From positions 2,542,001 to 2,606,000 of the forward strand of contig NZ_JAKVLR010000001.1 of the NCBI RefSeq assembly GCF_022484265.1: DNA of 64,000 bases. Reading direction: 5' to 3'. This DNA comes from Companilactobacillus sp. (lineage in GTDB: Bacteria; Bacillota; Bacilli; Lactobacillales; Lactobacillaceae). This document shows positions 1 to 8,531 of the stretch, in pieces. A program made the translations under genes and the position numbers. Numbering within the stretch: the first letter of the stretch is position 1; every line of letters starts with the position of its first letter. The notes below the pieces were generated by a model. That model worked only from the letters and a program-made list of their open reading frames with translations, did no database searches and was not told the origin of the DNA.

Positions 1-2943
1 TTTTGTACCCTTGAAGAATTAGTAATGATAAAACTTGCTGTGGCGATACGATTTTTAACGTTTTGTTTTTGTACCCTTGAAGAATTAGTAATGATAAAAC
101 AAATAAAAAGGACATCCATCATTTTTATTTAGTTTTTGTACCCTTGAAGAATTAGTAATGATAAAACTATTGAGATTGATGGTAAGACAACTGGGCTGTT
201 TTTGTACCCTTGAAGAATTAGTAATGATAAAACTTAGCTTCTATGCTGGACGTGGGGGGATCAGTTTTTGTACCCTTGAAGAATTAGTAATGATAAAACG
301 GAAAAGAGACGTGCTGCAATTGCCAAATAGTTTTTGTACCCTTGAAGAATTAGTAATGATAAAACGGAAAAGAGACGTGCTGCAATTGCCAAATAGTTTT
401 TGTACCCTTGAAGAATTAGTAATGATAAAACAAGCACAAAAGAGAGCATCGAAAAAATATAGTTTTTGTACCCTTGAAGAATTAGTAATGATAAAACAAA
501 GGAGTTGGCACACAAGGAAATGCCACCGTTTTTGTACCCTTGAAGAATTAGTAATGATAAAACGCGGAGAAAGTCGACCACGACAACGACCAAGTTTTTG
601 TACCCTTGAAGAATTAGTAATGATAAAACAGAAACTACCCGAGTCGATTCAAACCCGTCGTTTTTGTACCCTTGAAGAATTAGTAATGATAAAACAAGCA
701 CCTGCACGCGATATTTTAAATGCGTGTTTTTGTACCCTTGAAGAATTAGTAATGATAAAACCGTTTTTGTCTTTCAATGTGTCGATGTCATGTTTTTGTA
801 CCCTTGAAGAATTAGTAATGATAAAACAAGTCGATTCGAAAAAGATTTGCCAAACATGTTTTTGTACCCTTGAAGAATTAGTAATGATAAAACATCTTGT
901 CGCTTGTTGTTCGGAGTGCCACAGTTTTTGTACCCTTGAAGAATTAGTAATGATAAAACTACATATTTTTCAACCTGGGGAGTAAGCAAGTTTTTGTACC
1001 CTTGAAGAATTAGTAATGATAAAACAAAAATCATTTTAGGTAGAATGCGATCATCGTTTTTGTACCCTTGAAGAATTAGTAATGATAAAACTTGCTGTGG
1101 CGATACGATTTTTAACGTTTTGTTTTTGTACCCTTGAAGAATTAGTAATGATAAAACAAATAAAAAGGACATCCATCATTTTTATTTAGTTTTTGTACCC
1201 TTGAAGAATTAGTAATGATAAAACTATTGAGATTGATGGTAAGACAACTGGGCTGTTTTTGTACCCTTGAAGAATTAGTAATGATAAAACTTAGCTTCTA
1301 TGCTGGACGTGGGGGGATCAGTTTTTGTACCCTTGAAGAATTAGTAATGATAAAACGGAAAAGAGACGTGCTGCAATTGCCAAATAGTTTTTGTACCCTT
1401 GAAGAATTAGTAATGATAAAACGGAAAAGAGACGTGCTGCAATTGCCAAATAGTTTTTGTACCCTTGAAGAATTAGTAATGATAAAACTAATCGCCAACG
1501 AAGATTAATAAAACGGAAGTTTTTGTACCCTTGAAGAATTAGTAATGATAAAACTGCTACTAAAAATTCTAGTTTTGAATCGTTGTTTTTGTACCCTTGA
1601 AGAATTAGTAATGATAAAACGTGATTACAGAATCGCATTTTCAATCGCTTGTTTTTGTACCCTTGAAGAATTAGTAATGATAAAACCCAGGGTTCTTAGT
1701 ATCTGTTTTTGTAATAGTTTTTGTACCCTTGAAGAATTAGTAATGATAAAACGCAACAAGCCAACGGTTTTAGTTACTGACGGTTTTTGTACCCTTGAAG
1801 AATTAGTAATGATAAAACGTTATAGTACCGCAAGTATTGGGGGGGGTACGTTTTTGTACCCTTGAAGAATTAGTAATGATAAAACATCTTGTCGCTTGTT
1901 GTTCGGAGTGCCACAGTTTTTGTACCCTTGAAGAATTAGTAATGATAAAACTACATATTTTTCAACCTGGGGAGTAAGCAAGTTTTTGTACCCTTGAAGA
2001 ATTAGTAATGATAAAACAAAAATCATTTTAGGTAGAATGCGATCATCGTTTTTGTACCCTTGAAGAATTAGTAATGATAAAACTTGCTGTGGCGATACGA
2101 TTTTTAACGTTTTGTTTTTGTACCCTTGAAGAATTAGTAATGATAAAACAAATAAAAAGGACATCCATCATTTTTATTTAGTTTTTGTACCCTTGAAGAA
2201 TTAGTAATGATAAAACTATTGAGATTGATGGTAAGACAACTGGGCTGTTTTTGTACCCTTGAAGAATTAGTAATGATAAAACTTAGCTTCTATGCTGGAC
2301 GTGGGGGGATCAGTTTTTGTACCCTTGAAGAATTAGTAATGATAAAACGGAAAAGAGACGTGCTGCAATTGCCAAATAGTTTTTGTACCCTTGAAGAATT
2401 AGTAATGATAAAACGGAAAAGAGACGTGCTGCAATTGCCAAATAGTTTTTGTACCCTTGAAGAATTAGTAATGATAAAACTAATCGCCAACGAAGATTAA
2501 TAAAACGGAAGTTTTTGTACCCTTGAAGAATTAGTAATGATAAAACTGCTACTAAAAATTCTAGTTTTGAATCGTTGTTTTTGTACCCTTGAAGAATTAG
2601 TAATGATAAAACGTGATTACAGAATCGCATTTTCAATCGCTTGTTTTTGTACCCTTGAAGAATTAGTAATGATAAAACCCAGGGTTCTTAGTATCTGTTT
2701 TTGTAATAGTTTTTGTACCCTTGAAGAATTAGTAATGATAAAACGCAACAAGCCAACGGTTTTAGTTACTGACGGTTTTTGTACCCTTGAAGAATTAGTA
2801 ATGATAAAACGTTATAGTACCGCAAGTATTGGGGGGGGTACGTTTTTGTACCCTTGAAGAATTAGTAATGATAAAACTTGTAGTTGTGTGTGTGAATGAT
2901 TCGTTCTGTTTTTGTACCCTTGAAGAATTAGTAATGATAAAAC
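1..2943 (+). CRISPR. CRISPR array, type II-A-like, distal part (45 repeats, 44 spacers)
   Basis: A 36-bp repeat beginning GTTTTTGTACCC and ending TAATGATAAAAC recurs 45 times, the first copy lacking two bases at the window edge. All copies I read are identical. Spacers are 30 bp, with a few of 31 bp. The start GTTTTTGTAC matches the Streptococcus thermophilus CRISPR1 style of type II-A repeat, so the crRNA strand is probably +, with leader, cas9-cas1-cas2-csn2 and tracrRNA to the left, outside the window. The last repeat (2908-2943) is not degenerate; no further repeat follows. Only 22 spacers are distinct, because blocks are duplicated. The type assignment is inference from the repeat alone. 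Open reading frames crossing the array arise from the 66-bp unit and are not genes. Confidence 0.98.
894..2877 (+). repeat. Perfect 992-bp tandem duplication inside the CRISPR array
   Basis: Fifteen consecutive spacers at 894-1885 recur in the same order at 1886-2877, offset exactly 992 bp. In addition the six spacers at 35-395 recur at 1092-1452 (offset 1057) and again at 2084-2444, so this block is present three times. Two adjacent spacers inside it (300-329 and 366-395) are themselves identical. Block order is A-D-C-A-B-C-A-B-terminal spacer. Homologous recombination between repeats is the likely cause; an assembly artefact is possible. Confidence 0.93.
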
Positions 2944-3007
2944 AGGCGAGGTTTCTCTTATCAATGTCGTTCGTAACTTAATTCCAAAAATTCTCAGATT
3001 CTATACA

Positions 3008-3045
3008 AAAATAACCACGCACACTAAAATGTACGTGGTTATTTT
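3008..3045 (-). terminator. Intrinsic terminator of the ABC-F gene, possibly bidirectional
   Basis: A perfect 12-bp inverted repeat, AAAATAACCACG (3008-3019) and CGTGGTTATTTT (3034-3045), overlaps the stop codon of the minus-strand ABC-F gene. A/T-rich flanks on both sides mean it may also end transcription from the CRISPR array. Confidence 0.75.
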
Positions 3046-4966
3046 ATTGTCCAAACTCTTCCAGTTCCATCGACTTTTCAGTCCATTGATCTTCGAGGTC
3101 GCTTTGTCTGGCTTTATTTTCATCTAATTCTTTTTGAAAGTCAGCTAACTTAGTATAAGCTGATAAATTTTCTGGTTTAGCCATTTCTGCTTGGATCTCA
3201 GTATTTCTTTGATCTAATTCAGATATCTGGTTTTCCAGATCTTCAACCTGACGGCGTAGTTTACGCTCCGCACGTTGTTGCTCTTTGGATTGCTGATATT
3301 GGACTTTCTTCTCACTGGTATTGCTGTGGGAAGATTCAGTCTCAACTTGTTCTTCCTTAGTTTCAGTAGTCTTTTCCAGGTAATAGTCGTAGTCACCTAG
3401 GTAAAGCTTGCTACCTTGTGGAGTAATCTCCACGATTTTATCAGCTAAGGTGTTCAATAGGTAACGGTCATGAGAAACAAACAAGACAGTTCCTGCAAAT
3501 CGTGTGAGGGCATCTTCTAAGACTTCCTTACTATCGATATCCAAATGGTTGGTAGGTTCGTCCATCATTAAAAAGTTATCATGTTCCATTGATAGTTTTG
3601 TCAGTGTCAGACGAGCTTTTTCACCACCGGACAATCCCGCAACTGGTTTTAAGACATCGTCGCCACTGAATAGAAAAGAACCTAGGATATTTCTGATCAC
3701 TTGTTCATCGAGTAGGGGATGACGGTCCCAAATTTCATGCAAGACATCTTTTTTCGGATCGAGGTCCTTTAGATCCTGGTCGTAATAACCAGTTTGAACG
3801 TTGGCACCGAATTGATAAGTACCAGCAAGCAGTGGCGTTTTATTCAATAAAGATTTCAAAAGGGTAGATTTACCGATACCGTTAGGGCCGATAATCCCGA
3901 CACGTTCGCCTTTTTTAACATCGAGGTTAATTGGCGAAGACATCACTTGATCTTTCTCGTAGCCAATGGCAACGTCTTTGACTAGCAGGACGTCGTTGCC
4001 GCTTTCCTTATCGATCTCAAATGAGAAGTGAGCTGAACCTTGGTCGCTGCCAGGCTTGTCCATGACGTCCATCTTTTCCAACTTCTTACGGCGACTCTGA
4101 GCCATCTTAGTAGTCGAAGCACGGACGATATTTTTTTGAATATACTCTTCGGTCTTCTTGATCTCAGCTTGCTGTTCTTCATAATGTTTCCACTCAACAG
4201 CTTGATTACGTTTCTTTTCTTGAAGGTAAAAAGTATAGTTTCCGGAATAATGCGTGGCTGAATGTTGGTTTATCTCAACGATTTCGGTCGCAACTTTGTC
4301 GAGGAAATACTGATCATGGGATACGATCACGAGTGCGCCACGATAATTCTTGAGATATCCTTCTAGCCACTCGACAGTTTCGATGTCCAAATGGTTCGTT
4401 GGCTCATCAAGTAGAAGAATCTCGTGATGTTCCAAAAGCATTTTGGCCATTGCCAGACGTGAACGCTCGCCACCTGATAATGTTGAGACTTTATCGTGCC
4501 ATACAGACTCATCAAAGCCAAATCCAGCTAGGACACTCCGAATTTCTGATTGATAGCCGTAGCCGTTTTCCTGACGGAACTTATTTTGTAGCTGATCGTA
4601 CTGCTTTAAAATTTGGTCGTAATCGTCAACGGATGGGTCGGCTAATTTTTCTTCGAGCGAATGCATCTGCTTTTCGTCCTTTTTGAGGTAGTTAAAAACG
4701 GCCTCCATCTCGGAAAAAATTTCATTTTCGGTATTTAATCCTGAATCCTGGGCTAAATAGCCAATATTTGTGTCTTTTTTTAAAGCAATATTTCCAGAAT
4801 TGTAACTCTCTTGATCAGAGATAATTTTAAGTAAAGTTGATTTACCAACGCCGTTTCTTCCAACTAGACCAATTCGACTATTGTCTTGGACTTCAAAACT
4901 GACATTGGAAAAAAGTTTTTTTGTTCCAAAATTTTTTGTAATATTTTGAGCTTGTAATAATATCAA
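3044..4966 (-). CDS. ABC-F family ATPase (YdiF-like)
   Basis: Soluble protein of about 640 residues with two ABC nucleotide-binding domains and no membrane segments, the ABC-F layout; such proteins act on ribosomes. Walker A motifs are GRNGVGKST (about residue 36) and GPNGIGKST; signatures are LSGGERSRL and LSGGEKARL; both Walker B motifs read DEPTNHLD. A charged C-terminal coiled coil (about 540-640) follows. I start it at a TTG at 4966 because AAAGGAG lies seven bases upstream; an in-frame upstream start has no such site. It is divergent from rex, as ydiF is near rex in Bacillus. Exact function (translation factor or ribosome protection) cannot be told from sequence. Confidence 0.93.
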   Translation of the reverse strand: MILLQAQNITKNFGTKKLFSNVSFEVQDNSRIGLVGRNGVGKSTLLKIISDQESYNSGNIALKKDTNIGYLAQDSGLNTENEIFSEMEAVFNYLKKDEKQMHSLEEKLADPSVDDYDQILKQYDQLQNKFRQENGYGYQSEIRSVLAGFGFDESVWHDKVSTLSGGERSRLAMAKMLLEHHEILLLDEPTNHLDIETVEWLEGYLKNYRGALVIVSHDQYFLDKVATEIVEINQHSATHYSGNYTFYLQEKKRNQAVEWKHYEEQQAEIKKTEEYIQKNIVRASTTKMAQSRRKKLEKMDVMDKPGSDQGSAHFSFEIDKESGNDVLLVKDVAIGYEKDQVMSSPINLDVKKGERVGIIGPNGIGKSTLLKSLLNKTPLLAGTYQFGANVQTGYYDQDLKDLDPKKDVLHEIWDRHPLLDEQVIRNILGSFLFSGDDVLKPVAGLSGGEKARLTLTKLSMEHDNFLMMDEPTNHLDIDSKEVLEDALTRFAGTVLFVSHDRYLLNTLADKIVEITPQGSKLYLGDYDYYLEKTTETKEEQVETESSHSNTSEKKVQYQQSKEQQRAERKLRRQVEDLENQISELDQRNTEIQAEMAKPENLSAYTKLADFQKELDENKARQSDLEDQWTEKSMELEEFGQ

Positions 4967-4984
4967 TATAAAACTCCTTTGCAT

Positions 4985-5068
4985 ATTCACAAATTATACT
5001 ATGAATTTTGTTATTTTCATGGCTTTTTGAGCGAAAGTATTGTTTTTTTCACAAGTTTTGTATATTAT
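4985..5068. promoter_or_regulatory. Divergent ABC-F/rex promoter region with Rex-like half-sites
   Basis: For rex, TTGTTT (5040-5045) and TATTAT (5063-5068) are 17 bases apart. For the ABC-F gene a TATAAT lies on the minus strand at 4993-4998. TTCACAA, half of the Rex operator TTGTGAA...TTCACAA, occurs at 4985-4991 and 5048-5054, the latter in the rex spacer. Autoregulation by Rex is inference. Confidence 0.45.
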
Positions 5069-5103
5069 TTTAAATAGTGAAAACACGCACATGGTGGTGG
5101 ATT

Positions 5104-5751
5104 ATGACAAAAACAACAGTTCCAAACGCAACAATCAAAAGGTTGCCAATATATTATAGATATTTTCAATTCTTAAAAGATGAAGGTACTCAAAAGATTT
5201 CTTCTGGCGAATTGTCAGATGGTATCAAAATTGATAGTGCAACGATTCGTCGTGACTTCTCATATCTCGGCGCTTTAGGTAAGCGTGGTTATGGATATGA
5301 CGTTAATGAATTAGTCGCATTTTTCAAGAAGTTACTTAACCAAGACAAGCGTACTAACGTAGCGCTAGTCGGTGTTGGTAACTTGGGTAATGCTTTGTTA
5401 AATTATAACTTCTCAAGAACTAATAACGTTCGTATCGCAGCTGCTTTTGATATCGACAAGTCAATCGTCGGTACAGTTAAGAGTGGCGTTCCAGTATATG
5501 ACATTAGTGAGATCAAAGAACAATTGAGTCTTCAACAGATCGATGTAGTTATTTTAACAGTTTCATCTAATGCAGCACAAACTACTGCAGACGAATTAGC
5601 TAAAGCAGGCGTTAGAGGTATCTTGAACTTTACACCGGTCATTATTAATGTACCTAGCTCAATCCGTGTACATTACGTTGACTTGGCTAACGAATTGCAA
5701 ACATTGATCTTCTTCTTGGATCGCGATCGTGACGCTAAAGAAGCAGAATAG
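5104..5751 (+). CDS. rex: Redox-sensing transcriptional repressor Rex
   Basis: Rex senses the NADH/NAD+ ratio and represses fermentation and respiration genes when NADH is low. The 215-residue product has the family's N-terminal winged helix (about 10-75, with DSATIRRDFSYLG as recognition region) and a C-terminal Rossmann domain with GVGNLG at 90-95. The ATG at 5104 gives the usual family length; the upstream in-frame ATG at 5077 would add an uncharacteristic nine residues. The ribosome site is weak (GGTGG). manA follows 33 bases downstream. The neighbourhood with ABC-F, a CPBP protease and groESL matches Bacillus. Confidence 0.95.
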   Translation: MTKTTVPNATIKRLPIYYRYFQFLKDEGTQKISSGELSDGIKIDSATIRRDFSYLGALGKRGYGYDVNELVAFFKKLLNQDKRTNVALVGVGNLGNALLNYNFSRTNNVRIAAAFDIDKSIVGTVKSGVPVYDISEIKEQLSLQQIDVVILTVSSNAAQTTADELAKAGVRGILNFTPVIINVPSSIRVHYVDLANELQTLIFFLDRDRDAKEAE

Positions 5752-5784
5752 TTCTATTTTTTGAATAGTGAGGGATTATATATA

Positions 5785-6753
5785 ATGAGTGAACCATTAT
5801 TTTTAAAACCTGTATTTCATGAGAAAATCTGGGGAGGCCGTAAACTCCAAACAGCTTTTGGCTATGATATTCCTGATGGTGATATTGGCGAATGTTGGGC
5901 AATTTCTGGACATCCACATGGACGTTCTCAAGTTGAAAATGGAGAATTTGCGGGTCAATACTTAGATGACCTCTGGAATGATCACAAGGAATTATTCGGT
6001 GATCCCAAGGGTAAAGTGTTCCCATTGTTAACTAAGATCTTAGATGCTGAAGCTAGTTTGTCAGTTCAAGTGCATCCTGATAACGAATATGCGGAAAAGC
6101 ATGAGCACGAATTAGGTAAGACAGAATGCTGGTACATTATTGATGCCGAACCAGGATCATATTTGATTTATGGCCACAACGCAAAGACTAAAGCTGAATT
6201 GGACAAGATGATCGAATCAGGCGATTGGGATGATTTGTTACGCAAGGTCCCAGTGAAGACTGGCGATTTCTTCTACGTCCCAAGTGGTACTGTTCATGCG
6301 TTGAACAAAGGTATCATGGCGCTTGAAACGCAACAAAGTAGCGATACGACTTATCGTTTGTATGACTATGACCGTATTCAAGCAAGTACTGGTAAGAAAC
6401 GTGAGCTACATATTAAACAATCTGAAGATACGATCATGGTTCCTCATAAGGATCCTGAATTAAATATTATTAAGCGCGATGAAGGTAAGAACCAATTTAC
6501 AACTTACGTTCAACCTCCAATGTCACCTTACTTTGCAGTCTATCGCTGGCAAATTCAAGAACCAGCTGTATTCAATCACGAGATCGGTAAATATACCTTG
6601 ATTTCAGTGATCGACGGCAACGGTTTATTGACTGTTGATGGCAACGATTATAAGTTAGCCAAGGGTCAACATTTGATCATTCCAGCCACAGTAAGTAAGT
6701 GGACGATTGATGGTCAACTTGATATTATTGCGTCTGAATCAGGCGAGGAATAA
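5785..6753 (+). CDS. manA: Mannose-6-phosphate isomerase, class I
   Basis: Zinc enzyme interconverting mannose-6-phosphate and fructose-6-phosphate, linking mannose uptake to glycolysis. The 322-residue protein shows the cupin metal site: QVHPD (His97), GKTE (Glu114) and PSGTVHAL (His171). The ATG at 5785 is preceded by GAGGGA; the ORF's earlier possible start lacks one. It follows rex closely and lies upstream of the mannose PTS operon, fitting a role in metabolising the PTS product. A strong terminator follows, so the PTS genes are transcribed separately. Confidence 0.95.
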   Translation: MSEPLFLKPVFHEKIWGGRKLQTAFGYDIPDGDIGECWAISGHPHGRSQVENGEFAGQYLDDLWNDHKELFGDPKGKVFPLLTKILDAEASLSVQVHPDNEYAEKHEHELGKTECWYIIDAEPGSYLIYGHNAKTKAELDKMIESGDWDDLLRKVPVKTGDFFYVPSGTVHALNKGIMALETQQSSDTTYRLYDYDRIQASTGKKRELHIKQSEDTIMVPHKDPELNIIKRDEGKNQFTTYVQPPMSPYFAVYRWQIQEPAVFNHEIGKYTLISVIDGNGLLTVDGNDYKLAKGQHLIIPATVSKWTIDGQLDIIASESGEE

Positions 6754-6758
6754 ACTAT

Positions 6759-6791
6759 AGGAGTTAAGACTAAATCTTAACTCCTTTTTTT
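6759..6791 (+). terminator. Intrinsic terminator after manA
   Basis: Perfect 11-bp stem AGGAGTTAAGA / TCTTAACTCCT with a 5-base loop followed by a T run. Confidence 0.9.
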
Positions 6792-6945
6792 ATGGCTTAT
6801 CCTGTCTATACCAATTTTTGTTTTCAGAATAAAAATACATAATTTTCATTTTATAACGACAGAAATAACGACTTATTTATTCAATTTATTTTTTACAAAA
6901 ATGTTTCAAAATTGTTAAAAATGATTTTAAATGACGAATAAAGTG

Positions 6946-6974
6946 CTGTCATTTCTCTCAAAAAATGATATTAT
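6946..6974 (+). promoter_or_regulatory. Candidate promoter of the mannose PTS operon
   Basis: CTGTCA (6946-6951) and TATTAT (6969-6974) are separated by 17 bases. If used, it would give a leader of about 470 bases before the EIIAB gene. No clear sigma-54 (-24/-12) promoter was seen in the 695-base gap between manA and the PTS genes. Confidence 0.45.
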
Positions 6975-7064
6975 GAAAAGGTTCACAAGAAGGGTGAGCT
7001 GGGATAGGAAAATTGATCAATGTTGATTGTGATTTAATCAGCGGATATATTTTTTTAATATTAA

Positions 7065-7078
7065 AGAAAACGCTTTAA
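7065..7078 (+). promoter_or_regulatory. Candidate cre site 1 in the mannose PTS leader
   Basis: AGAAAACGCTTTAA fits the CcpA operator pattern TGNAANCGNTNNCA at most positions and lies within the imperfect palindrome TTAAAGAAAACGCTTTAA. The gene for CcpA is in this window at 48143. Confidence 0.5.
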
Positions 7079-7278
7079 TTGAAAAATGTATCTTGAAAAT
7101 ATCTTCGTTAAGTGCTGTGTTAACTGAGTATTTTCATTAATTTCAATTGATGTTGTTCAATCGACTTGTCATTTTAGCGTATCAGTCTTTTTCAAATAAA
7201 GATCAATATGTCGCAGTATTGTGATTTTAATGGTCGTCAACAGTTATTTTTGTAGACGAACATAGGGGGAAGGCAAAT

Positions 7279-7302
7279 ATGTGGGATTACCGTTTTTTTT
7301 AG
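7279..7302 (+). CDS. Possible leader peptide, 7 codons (MWDYRFF)
   Basis: ATG at 7279 is preceded at eight bases by AGGGGGA, a better ribosome binding site than many genes here have, and opens a 7-codon frame rich in aromatic residues that ends TAG just before a cre-like site. It lies in the long untranslated leader of the mannose PTS genes. A regulatory role is inference; the frame is short enough to be chance. Confidence 0.3.
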   Translation: MWDYRFF

Positions 7303-7316
7303 TGGTAGCGTTTTAA
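7303..7316 (-). promoter_or_regulatory. Candidate cre site 2 in the mannose PTS leader
   Basis: Read on the minus strand, TTAAAACGCTACCA matches the cre consensus at all but one conserved position. Placed downstream of the candidate promoter, it could act as a CcpA roadblock. Confidence 0.5.
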
Positions 7317-7448
7317 ACATTTTCTTTATACGTTTCAAACCATGAGATAAATCATATGAAAATGTGAAAAAGTTATCACTGATTGGTGTGGTATTTTCAG
7401 TTACAGTTGGTTTTTCCGGCTATAGCAAAACAAATAGGAGGTAAAAGA

Positions 7449-8432
7449 ATGGTAAGTATTGTCATTGCTAGTCACGGTAAATTCGCTGACGGTATTAAGC
7501 AATCTGGATCAATGATCTTTGGTGAACAAGAAGACGTTCAATCAGTCACATTGATGCCAGACATGGGTCCAGATGACTTGAAGAAGAAATTGCAAGACGC
7601 AATCGCAACTTTTTCAAATCAAGACGAAGTATTGTTCCTTGTCGACCTTTGGGGTGGAACTCCATTCAACCAAGTTAACGGGTTGTTTGAAGCACACAAG
7701 GACAAATGGGCCATTGTTGCAGGTTTGAACTTGCCAATGCTCATTGAAGCTTATGCTTCTAGATTATCAATGGATAGTGCACACGAAATTGCTGCACATA
7801 TCATTGAAACTGCTAAGGACGGGGTTAAGGTTCGTCCTGAAGAGTTACAACCGGAGGAAGATAAGGCAGATGCTCCAAAAGAGGCTGCTCCTGCTGCTCC
7901 AGCCGGTGGTCAACCTGGATCTTTCGACTACGTATTAGCTCGAATCGATTCACGTTTACTTCACGGTCAAGTTGCTACAGCTTGGACAAAGACAACAAAC
8001 CCAACACGTATCATTGTTGTATCTGATGCCGTTGCCAAAGATGATCTTCGTAAGCAATTGATTCAACAAGCTGCACCAGTTGGTGTTCATGCTCACGTTG
8101 TTCCAATTGACCAAATGATCAAGTTGGCAAAAGACGACAAGCATTTCGGTGGTCAAAGAGCACTCTTGCTTTTTGAAAACCCAGAAGATGCCTTGCGTGC
8201 CATCGAAGGTGGCGTTCCATTGAAAGAACTTAATGTTGGTTCAATGGCCCATTCAGAAGGTAAAGTTCAACCAAATAAAGTGTTGGCATTTGATCAAAAA
8301 GACATTGACACATTCAAGAAATTGAAAGACGACGGCGTTGAATTCGACGTTCGTAAAGTGCCAACGGATAATCGAGACAACATGCAAGCAATTCTTGATA
8401 AGGCTCAAGCTGAGCTCAACAAGAAGAAATAG
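7449..8432 (+). CDS. manL: PTS mannose transporter subunit EIIAB
   Basis: Fused cytoplasmic EIIA and EIIB of the mannose-family PTS, passing phosphate from HPr to the incoming sugar. Of 327 residues, 1-130 are EIIA with phosphorylated His9 in SHGKF; a Pro/Ala/Glu-rich linker spans about 131-158; EIIB follows with His172 in RLLHGQV. AGGAGG lies seven bases before the ATG at 7449, which fixes the start; the longer frame begins in leader sequence. EIIC and EIID follow on the same strand, forming the complete transporter. Two cre-like sites upstream suggest catabolite control. Confidence 0.96.
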   Translation: MVSIVIASHGKFADGIKQSGSMIFGEQEDVQSVTLMPDMGPDDLKKKLQDAIATFSNQDEVLFLVDLWGGTPFNQVNGLFEAHKDKWAIVAGLNLPMLIEAYASRLSMDSAHEIAAHIIETAKDGVKVRPEELQPEEDKADAPKEAAPAAPAGGQPGSFDYVLARIDSRLLHGQVATAWTKTTNPTRIIVVSDAVAKDDLRKQLIQQAAPVGVHAHVVPIDQMIKLAKDDKHFGGQRALLLFENPEDALRAIEGGVPLKELNVGSMAHSEGKVQPNKVLAFDQKDIDTFKKLKDDGVEFDVRKVPTDNRDNMQAILDKAQAELNKKK

Positions 8433-8531
8433 TTAGGGGACTTCGTCAGAAGTTCTCAGAAGTTTGTTTCATAGGGTGAAACAAACAGTTGTGGGTATTT
8501 GTATTTTTTGAAAAATGGAGGATTAATACTA

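Noticed and set aside
158..2857. Long open reading frames on both strands encoding repeated FCTLEELVMIK-type peptides
   Set aside because: They come from the 66-bp repeat-spacer unit, which keeps a frame open; they have no independent start signals and coincide with the CRISPR array.
35..2907. Self-targeting spacers against genes in this window
   Set aside because: I noticed no spacer match to the rest of the window, but this was by eye, so it is not a firm negative.
6792..7448. Sigma-54 promoter and LevR-type control of the mannose PTS
   Set aside because: I looked for a TTGGCAC-N5-TTGC-like element and found none; no levR gene lies in the window.
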